Positions 1 through 5,161 of a stretch of DNA of 64,000 bases are shown here, in pieces. The stretch is from the NCBI GenBank assembly GCA_905221605.1, contig CAJNDS010002362.1:346501-410500 (forward strand), written 5' to 3'. A model generated the notes under the pieces. That model did not search any database, was not told the origin of the DNA, and saw only the letters and a list, made by a program, of their open reading frames with translations. Source of the stretch: Symbiodinium natans. Taxonomy: Eukaryota; Sar; Dinophyceae; Suessiales; Symbiodiniaceae. The stretch's first letter is position 1. Each line of letters begins with the position of its first letter. A program made the translations under genes and the position numbers.

Positions 1-1
1 T

Positions 2-910
2 AATAATTCATTAAATGTAATATCAACTAATGAAATTAATTTTTCATTACAACCGGCGAACCGAACAACCGACCCTACAACAGGAACAATAGCACTACAA
101 CTAAACGACACTAACGGAATTACGATTAATAGAGCAGTTACAAATAATCAAACATTTAATAGTATTGGTAATATCGTTGGTGAAAGCGATGTTATTAGTT
201 GGGGGCGCTTTATGTTTCAAAATAGTAGCGAATTAAAAGAAGTTTTAGACACTCAATATAAGTTATATATCAGAAATGGAGACACGGCGGGAGAAATGAA
301 TTTAACAATGGGATTAGAATCATCAACGCCAGAAATTCAATTAACCGATGGAAAAGTAAATATATTAGGTAATTTAGAAATAACACATGTTGATGTGTCA
401 GGTCAACAAAGAGTATTAATAAATAACCCAGACACTGATGGATTTATTAGATTAAGCAATAATAATTTATCAAGATTAGATGCTACAAATACAGGCGTTG
501 ATGTTTACGGTTTCTTTACTACAACGAATAACGCAGATATTGGAGGAACTCTAACCTGCACGGCGTTAATTGAAACATCCGACTATAAATTAAAAGAGAA
601 CATTAAAGAAGTGAATATCAAGGATTGTTATAGTGTAGTTAAATACATTAAACCGAAAACATTTAATTTTGTCAAGGACGAAGATAAAAAGAGTAACCTA
701 GGATTTATAGCCGACGATGTGAAAAATGCTAAACTGCCCCCTGAATGGGACAACATAATCTTTTATAATGATGATGGTATGAAACTCTTAGCATACAATA
801 AAATGACAGTTATCTTGTGGGGAGCTGTGCAAGAAATGCAAAAAGAAATAACGTCTTTGAAAGGCGAATTAACAAAGTTGAAAAAGAAGATGAAACACGA
901 TAGCGATTAA
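2..910 (+). CDS. Fibre-like protein with C-terminal peptidase S74 chaperone domain (5' partial)
   Basis: The frame is open from base 2 with no stop, so the gene starts left of the window; the Met at 212 is internal. The visible 302 residues begin with a Ser/Thr/Asn/Gly-rich, repetitive, beta-rich stretch typical of trimeric fibres. They end in an intramolecular chaperone (peptidase S74) domain opening with SDYKLKENI (Ser about residue 193, Lys about 198). This five-residue Ser-Lys spacing is that of the S74 self-cleavage dyad. It is followed by LGFIADDV and a final helical coiled coil (AVQEMQKEI onward). In this family the domain trimerises the fibre and then cuts itself off. Such proteins occur in tailed phages, giant viruses and polinton-like viruses, where they act in host attachment. 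The next gene starts 24 bp downstream on the same strand. S74 assignment is confident; a virion role is inferred. Confidence 0.85.
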   Translation, partial: NNSLNVISTNEINFSLQPANRTTDPTTGTIALQLNDTNGITINRAVTNNQTFNSIGNIVGESDVISWGRFMFQNSSELKEVLDTQYKLYIRNGDTAGEMNLTMGLESSTPEIQLTDGKVNILGNLEITHVDVSGQQRVLINNPDTDGFIRLSNNNLSRLDATNTGVDVYGFFTTTNNADIGGTLTCTALIETSDYKLKENIKEVNIKDCYSVVKYIKPKTFNFVKDEDKKSNLGFIADDVKNAKLPPEWDNIIFYNDDGMKLLAYNKMTVILWGAVQEMQKEITSLKGELTKLKKKMKHDSD

Positions 911-934
911 AAATATTTATCTAAATTTCATTAT

Positions 935-1144
935 ATGGGTTCTACATCTTCCAAATCTTCTGCTACTGAAAACATGAAACAAATAAAAGAGTTAGACATT
1001 AATGAAAAAACAAGAACAGATATGTTGTTATTTAATACTTTGAAAGATGTTATTGAAAGGGTTGAGAAATTGGAAGAAACAAAAAGCGATAAAATATATT
1101 ATAAACTACCTGCTATAAACTTGTGTAGTTATTCATTAATATAA
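935..1144 (+). CDS. Small protein with N-myristoylation signal and coiled coil
   Basis: A 69-aa protein starting MGSTSSKSS. Gly2, Ser6 and Lys7 match the eukaryotic N-myristoyltransferase consensus, so the protein is predicted to be lipidated and membrane-bound in a eukaryotic host. The middle (residues about 13-50) is charged and helical (EKTRTDML, VIERVEKLEETK), suggesting a short coiled coil. There is no transmembrane segment. It lies 24 bp after the S74 gene, behind an A/T-only leader containing TCTA 11 nt before the ATG. Myristoylated small virion or membrane-adaptor proteins are common in eukaryotic large DNA viruses, but I do not recognise this family. Confidence 0.65.
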   Translation: MGSTSSKSSATENMKQIKELDINEKTRTDMLLFNTLKDVIERVEKLEETKSDKIYYKLPAINLCSYSLI

Positions 1145-1198
1145 TTATCAAGTATTACATAAAGAAGTATTAAAACTTTTATGTAATAATTGATAACT

Positions 1199-1843
1199 AT
1201 GGGTTGTATAATAGTCGGAATATTAGATACTAAAAAGTTTGAACTTTATCATAAAATCAAAATCCTTAATAGTGATTTAATTGTAAAGGGAAATACATAT
1301 ATCAAGAACTGTAATTGTTATTGTAACACAAAGGAAATCTCAAAGAATGGTATTATTAATTATAATGTTGATACACTTATTATGTCATACTTTAACTGTT
1401 CTAAATGTTGTAATATAAGAAGAGCTGTTCATAATCAAACTTATCCCGAAGGAACTCTGGAAAGCAGAGTTGATGAAGTGTTAAATAATGTGTTTCTATT
1501 ACTAACAAGTCTCTGTGAGTTTTATGATTATGAGAATAGTAAAGTCATTTATGATACATTTGTTTTACCGGTTCTTAATAAACTTGATACCGCAATGATT
1601 AATAACATTTATTTTAATTACAATGATGAATTGCATAAAAAGCTACTGAATACGTATAGTAGCAATAGTGTATACAAGTTTAAGAATGAAATTGACTGGC
1701 TAATAAGACCATTTATAATGGAATTTTTCTTTGGTCGTATTTGGTTCAATATTATAGATGGCACTGAAAACTATAAAACATTTAAGCACATACTTTGGAA
1801 TGGGTTTGACACTGAACTGGTGTTATCTAATTTATCAAGTTGA
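1199..1843 (+). CDS. Unknown 214-aa viral-block protein with Cys-rich N-terminal part
   Basis: I do not recognise this protein. The reading frame can be extended to a TTG at 1190, but the ATG at 1199 (MGCIIVGIL) is the likely start. Residues about 35-75 carry a Cys cluster (NCNCYCNTKE, then NCSKCCN) that may bind metal. The remainder is rich in Asn, Tyr, Phe and Leu and probably helical, with an aromatic C-terminal stretch (FIMEFFFGRIWF) that may pack in a core or against a membrane. The second residue is Gly, but position 6 is Val, so myristoylation is not convincing. Codon use is strongly A/T-ending, like its neighbours. The stop lies 11 bp from the convergent ATPase stop. Confidence 0.65.
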   Translation: MGCIIVGILDTKKFELYHKIKILNSDLIVKGNTYIKNCNCYCNTKEISKNGIINYNVDTLIMSYFNCSKCCNIRRAVHNQTYPEGTLESRVDEVLNNVFLLLTSLCEFYDYENSKVIYDTFVLPVLNKLDTAMINNIYFNYNDELHKKLLNTYSSNSVYKFKNEIDWLIRPFIMEFFFGRIWFNIIDGTENYKTFKHILWNGFDTELVLSNLSS

Positions 1844-1857
1844 TAACAATGTTGTTA
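1844..1857. terminator. Short palindrome between two convergent stops
   Basis: TAACAA-TG-TTGTTA is a 6-bp perfect inverted repeat with a 2-nt loop. It fills the gap between the TGA of the + strand gene and the TAA of the minus-strand ATPase gene. Position and shape suggest a bidirectional 3'-end signal; this is inferred from geometry only. Confidence 0.35.
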
Positions 1858-2613
1858 ATCTAATTCAAAGCGTTGTTCAAAGTTAATGAAGAACATATTA
1901 CTAACATCTTTAGCGTTGGTGTTTATGTAGAAGAAGGAGTAAGGAGCAAAATTCACGGCTTTTTGATACATTTCGTATAACGTGCTTTTGTCCACCAAGG
2001 CGGAATTCTCTTCTAAAAATGCGTTGACTTCGTTCATATTCTTCAGTCTGAAGATGAATAAAGCACTGGCATTTAATCTAATTATCGGGGCCAACACATT
2101 ATATTTCTGAGTGGATAAAATGCACGAGATGGCATTATGACGACCCCTCGTGAACAACCCATGTAATAAGCTTGAGTATCTTACAAATTTGGGGTCGTCG
2201 GCGAAATCGTCCACCACTAACAGAATGCTAAACAGGTCCTTTTGTTTATTCTTCTTCTGAAAATCAATGACTTTATGCTGAGTGTCTATTATCTTCTTTA
2301 GCGCCACCGGGTCGTATTCCTCGTAATAAAGCTGTTCTTTTTCTGCGTCCACCTTCATGACATCCTTTATGTATTTCTTTACTGCCGACCAAGTGTCATC
2401 AACATGAACACTGGGCGAGAAGATGTATATTCTCTCAAAGGATCCTCTGTAAATTTTTAATATTAAGTTCTGGATCAATACTGTTTTACCGCCTGTTGAA
2501 GAAGCTACGCATAACATCCGCGCGGGTAGCTTCGGCATCATGTCAAACTTGCTGTTTTTATATTTATATTCGGGTATGTCTATCGGTTCTACTTTAGGTA
2601 TTTCTTCACTCAT
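1855..2613 (-). CDS. A32/FtsK-HerA-like genome-packaging ATPase
   Basis: A 252-aa P-loop ATPase of the size usual for polinton, virophage and NCLDV packaging ATPases, which pump viral DNA into capsids. The Walker A region is VASSTGGKT (residues about 36-44), with Ala37 where most members have the first Gly. Walker B is ILLVVDDFAD (about 130-139), with Asp-Asp rather than Asp-Glu. It is followed by the family-typical block FTRGRHNAISCILSTQ, containing a candidate Arg finger and sensor Gln, and then IIRLNASALFIFR. The N-terminal 30 residues are polar. The gene is transcribed against the rest of the viral block and shares a 32-bp A/T-rich divergent leader with the 48-aa ORF. It is the best single marker that the block is viral. 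Whether it belongs to a polinton-like virus, virophage or giant virus cannot be settled without a tree. Confidence 0.85.
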   Translation of the reverse strand: MSEEIPKVEPIDIPEYKYKNSKFDMMPKLPARMLCVASSTGGKTVLIQNLILKIYRGSFERIYIFSPSVHVDDTWSAVKKYIKDVMKVDAEKEQLYYEEYDPVALKKIIDTQHKVIDFQKKNKQKDLFSILLVVDDFADDPKFVRYSSLLHGLFTRGRHNAISCILSTQKYNVLAPIIRLNASALFIFRLKNMNEVNAFLEENSALVDKSTLYEMYQKAVNFAPYSFFYINTNAKDVSNMFFINFEQRFELD

Positions 2614-2645
2614 TAACTAATAAGAGAAAAATATCTTTTAATATA
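2614..2645. promoter_or_regulatory. Divergent A/T-rich promoter region
   Basis: A 32-bp, almost purely A/T spacer between the start codons of the minus-strand ATPase and the + strand 48-aa ORF. It must contain both leaders. The + side reads AAAAATATCTTTTAATATA immediately before ATG. No named motif is certain. Confidence 0.35.
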
Positions 2646-2792
2646 ATGGATAAGTATTTAGAAACGATAGAGGAGATTGAAGAAATTGAGAAGATTGTAA
2701 TACAAGACACCAAGCTTAAAAGGTGTTGCACCGCTTCTTTAGAATTACTTAAGGCAGTTCTTGAGTATTTAAAAAAATCTAAGAAAGGTTAA
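2646..2792 (+). CDS. 48-aa charged helical protein
   Basis: A small ORF, MDKYLETIEEIEEIEKI onward, of 48 codons. Residues 4-17 are acidic with Ile/Leu at heptad-like positions. The centre has Cys-Cys (KRCC), followed by a second amphipathic helix and a Lys-rich tail (KKSKKG). It starts directly after the A/T-rich divergent leader, and its TAA shares a base with the ATG of the next gene (TAATG at 2790-2794). That overlap suggests translational coupling and supports it being real. Function unknown; it may be a small coiled-coil structural or adaptor protein. Confidence 0.6.
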   Translation: MDKYLETIEEIEEIEKIVIQDTKLKRCCTASLELLKAVLEYLKKSKKG

Positions 2793-3148
2793 TGAGCGAT
2801 AAGAAATCAAACGAAGGTGGCTTCCACTTAAACACGGATGGATTAAACTGTTTGCCCTGCAAATGCAGAAAGAAGACTTTTCACAAAGAGACTAAGATAA
2901 ACACCGAAGGTAAGACAATCATTGAAGATAGGAGTTCTTGGAAGGTTGGCGGTAGAGGTGTTACCCCCGATGAAAATGAAATATTTAAAACTAACGCGCA
3001 AGATAATGAAGGTGTTGATACGGTTACCACCGGATGGGGTTCAAGAAAGCCTACACCAGAAGAGAGGTTAGAAAAAGTGGAGGAGGATGTTGAAAGGATA
3101 GACAAAGATGTAACTATTTTGAAGAATAATTTAAATATGATGGATTAA
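2792..3148 (+). CDS. Unknown 118-aa protein with Cys motif and C-terminal coiled coil
   Basis: I do not recognise this family. Residues about 18-30 hold LNCLPCKCRKK, a C-x2-C-x-C cluster. The middle is polar and Gly-rich, with a short WKVGGRGVTPDE segment. Residues about 85-118 (RLEKVEEDVERIDKDVTIL) are a clear heptad coiled coil. The start codon overlaps the preceding stop (TAATG). The architecture, a polar head plus a C-terminal trimeric-type coiled coil, resembles small viral fibre or head-decoration proteins, but that is only a structural impression. Confidence 0.65.
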   Translation: MSDKKSNEGGFHLNTDGLNCLPCKCRKKTFHKETKINTEGKTIIEDRSSWKVGGRGVTPDENEIFKTNAQDNEGVDTVTTGWGSRKPTPEERLEKVEEDVERIDKDVTILKNNLNMMD

Positions 3149-3362
3149 AAAATCTAGTTTATATTGACAGTGTATAGTATAGTTCCCCTGCCCAGACATC
3201 TAGAAGAAAATCATGTCCCATTGCTCCCGTGTTATGAACAGCTTCATAAGCACACCATAAGAGTGTGGAAATGATAAGAATTCGTAATTAGTTTCATTAA
3301 ATCTTAAGGGAATGCAAATTTTCATAATCTCACATTATGAAAATGTGTATATTATTAATATA
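3149..3362. other. Viral-block intergenic region with hairpin
   Basis: About 210 bp without a convincing ORF, the longest gap in the viral block. Near its start it has TTTATATTGA, which recurs just before the ATG at 3601 and may be a shared promoter element. At 3318-3344 it has a perfect 11-bp inverted repeat (ATTTTCATAAT / ATTATGAAAAT) with a 5-nt loop, ending 18 bp before the ATG at 3363. The hairpin lies in or next to the 5' leader and argues against the in-frame upstream ATG at 3312. Confidence 0.45.
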
Positions 3363-3581
3363 ATGACAATAAAAGTAAATAAGATATTAGTTGATTTTGA
3401 ACCATATACTGAAACAAATAATGTTGTTACTAGGAAGTGTTATCGTTGTAAGCAAGACAAAAATATTGATTGTTTTAAGCGTTGCTATTATGCTGGTAAG
3501 CATTCTTATTATTATGTTAAATATATTGCGACTTGTTCTGAATGTTTAGACACTGGGCTGGATACACGCTTAAAGAAATGA
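3363..3581 (+). CDS. Small zinc-ribbon protein
   Basis: A 72-aa protein beginning MTIKVNKILVDFEP. The in-frame ATG at 3312 would add 17 residues, but they run through a perfect hairpin, so 3363 is preferred. It has two C-x2-C knuckles, KCYRCKQDKNIDCFKR and TCSEC, with extra Cys and aromatic residues between. This layout resembles the small Zn-ribbon found at the N-terminus of many phage and giant-virus endonuclease VII/HNH-type proteins, but no nuclease domain follows. The downstream gene starts with the same kind of module, so the two may be duplicates. A nucleic-acid-binding role is likely, specific function unknown. Confidence 0.6.
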   Translation: MTIKVNKILVDFEPYTETNNVVTRKCYRCKQDKNIDCFKRCYYAGKHSYYYVKYIATCSECLDTGLDTRLKK

Positions 3582-3600
3582 CACCTATTTATATTGAGTA

Positions 3601-4077
3601 ATGGAAGGAAGGAGATTTTGCAGTAAGTGTCAAATAATGCAGAAGATTGAAAAGTTTGAAGAGAACTACAAGACTTGTAACGTATGTAGAGACAAAGCAA
3701 AACGATATGGTCAAACACATAAGCAACAAATAGCGGAACAAAAGAGAGAATACAGAGCACAAAACCCCGAAAAAGTTAAAGAGTGGAGACAGAACCACCT
3801 GAACAAAATCAAAGACGAAGTCGTCATGTGCCCTGTTTGTAATTACGAAATAAAGAAATACAAACAAGCCCAACACGAAAAGTCACAAACGCACCAGTAT
3901 TATTTACAAAAGCTAAATGATCCAGACTTTGAGAAAGATGTTCCCAAACCAGATATTATCAGAGAAATAAACGGCAAAGAACATTATTGTTGTAACACTT
4001 GCCGTTCTTGCTACTTGCCTCCGATGTGGTCAAGACATTTTAACAAACCACCGCATTTGAAACCAGAAACTGCGTAG
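3601..4077 (+). CDS. Three-zinc-finger protein
   Basis: A 158-aa protein with three candidate Zn sites. The first is a ribbon, C7-x2-C10 with C26-x2-C29. The second is C77-x2-C80-x11-H92-x5-H98. The third is C131-x2-C134-x11-H146-x5-H152. The last two have identical spacing, resembling the U1/matrin type of C2H2 finger. Between fingers 1 and 2 is a basic, helical linker (REYRAQNPEKVKEWRQNH) of a kind common after Zn-ribbons in phage and giant-virus nucleases. It probably binds DNA or RNA. It is 19 bp downstream of the other zinc-ribbon gene and is the last viral ORF before the host junction. Confidence 0.7.
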   Translation: MEGRRFCSKCQIMQKIEKFEENYKTCNVCRDKAKRYGQTHKQQIAEQKREYRAQNPEKVKEWRQNHLNKIKDEVVMCPVCNYEIKKYKQAQHEKSQTHQYYLQKLNDPDFEKDVPKPDIIREINGKEHYCCNTCRSCYLPPMWSRHFNKPPHLKPETA

Positions 4078-4084
4078 TTATAGT

Positions 4085-4122
4085 GTAATTATAATACATA
4101 AGCAGTTATATATTATAATTAC
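4085..4122. terminator. A/T-rich hairpin at the end of the viral block
   Basis: GTAATTATAATA (4085-4096) and TATTATAATTAC (4111-4122) form a perfect 12-bp inverted repeat with a 14-nt loop, starting 7 bp after the last viral stop codon. It may be a 3'-end processing hairpin or part of the viral genome end. It lies only about 10 bp from the telomere-like junction. Confidence 0.4.
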
Positions 4123-4131
4123 AATGTAGTT

Positions 4132-4158
4132 AAAACCCTTAACCCTAAACCCTGAACC
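4132..4158. repeat. Degenerate CCCTAAA telomere-type repeat at virus-host junction
   Basis: About three imperfect units of the plant/dinoflagellate telomere heptamer: CCCTTAA, CCCTAAA, CCCTGAA. Base composition changes from A/T-rich on the left to mixed/G-rich on the right at this point. The C-strand reads left to right, the orientation of a natural left chromosome end. Confidence 0.6.
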
Positions 4159-4173
4159 AAATTCTACAAGGAA

Positions 4174-4309
4174 CCCCTTGCCCGTTTTAGGCTATGGCAC
4201 CCGGATAGGGATGTTGGAGTATTCCTAAGATGGTATTCTAGGGTTGGGATAGGGGATGTGATATGGGGGTGGGGCTAGTGGTGCCTATAGCCTAAAACGG
4301 GCGAAGGGG
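4174..4309. repeat. Long hairpin: 28/30-bp inverted repeat with 78-bp loop
   Basis: The left arm 4174-4201 and right arm 4280-4309 are inverted copies differing by two single-base insertions; the core GCCCGTTTTAGGCTAT is exact. The loop is G/T-rich. It could be a MITE-like element or subtelomeric hairpin. No ORF. Confidence 0.55.
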
Positions 4310-4945
4310 GTCCTAACTTTTTGAGCATCAAGAGACCCGTTCAGGAGCGCGGCTTTTGGTGTATTGCTTGCCGGGCTCTCAGATTAAGTACTGCGACGTA
4401 ACGGAAGGCATTGGGGTGTAGCCGGAAATTCCGGACTCAGGGGGGGAGTAACGGACACCTTAGCAGAAACTTCGGGGGCCTTTTAGGGAAACTTTGGTGG
4501 GCTCACCAGCAGGACAATGACGAAGGCACACCCCTGATGCTTCTGGTTTCTGGTTTCCGTTGCAACCCTTTTTTGGTTCAGGGGGATGTGTTGCGACGGC
4601 GTTTGGTGATGTGTGGTTTCCTTCTGACTGGTCAGGCTGCCGTTCTTGGTTCCCCGTTCCCGTTTCGGCTTTTGCCTAGTTTTCGTCTTTTTGATTTCGG
4701 TTACACCCATCACCCTCTCAGATTGCCAATGGAAAGGTTTCTGTGGATCTAAAAGCAGTGCGTGCCGCAGGTGTGAGCTGTACCAAATGGGTGAGTTCCA
4801 TGCGGTGGACGATGTCGTCCTGCTTGGTACACCCGTGACAACAGAAGCACGCAAATGGCAGAAGGCCCAGCGACATTTTTGCCGTTGGTAGAAGGTGGTG
4901 TGCCTCTAAGTAGCTATACCCTGAAATCCGGAAACGCGCTGCAGG
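4310..4945. other. No recognisable gene
   Basis: Mixed-composition host DNA. Short overlapping ORFs occur on both strands, with no recognisable protein, repeat or splice-like exon. Confidence 0.5.
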
Positions 4946-4956
4946 TTTGGCTCAAG
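4946..4956 (+). other. Possible relict dinoflagellate spliced-leader 3' end
   Basis: TTTGGCTCAAG is identical to the last 11 nt of the 22-nt dinoflagellate spliced leader (which ends in ATTTTGGCTCAAG). It lies on the coding strand, 205 bp upstream of a single-exon PPR ORF. Relict leaders in front of intronless genes are a known mark of mRNA reinsertion in dinoflagellates. I noticed no second 11-base match. A chance match of this length has a few-percent probability in a window this size. Confidence 0.4.
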
Positions 4957-5161
4957 TCCTCTGCGCTTTATTCGAAGGATGGCTTGGGCAGCTGAATTTA
5001 GGCGGCGCGTGTCCACACCTGCATGTGCGTGCCCGCATGTGGCTACTATTCGGAGCGATGGGAACTTGCACGCCCTGCACAAGTCATAGGGGTTCGCAAT
5101 GGGATGTATCCCATAGGATGGCGGATGCACAAGATGCAGCTTCCACTGCTACGGAGCAGGG

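Noticed and set aside
1190-1198. TTG as start codon of the 214-aa viral-block ORF
   Set aside because: An ATG follows three codons later with a typical A/T leader; eukaryotic and eukaryotic-viral genes seldom start at TTG.
3312-3362. Upstream ATG of the small zinc-ribbon gene
   Set aside because: The extra 17 codons run through a perfect 11-bp hairpin and add a hydrophobic, low-complexity peptide; the ATG at 3,363 has the usual A/T leader.
1-4130. Possibility that the A/T-rich block is bacterial or organellar
   Set aside because: The myristoylation signal, C2H2-type fingers and A32-like ATPase point to a virus of eukaryotes; no Shine-Dalgarno pattern or bacterial housekeeping gene was seen.
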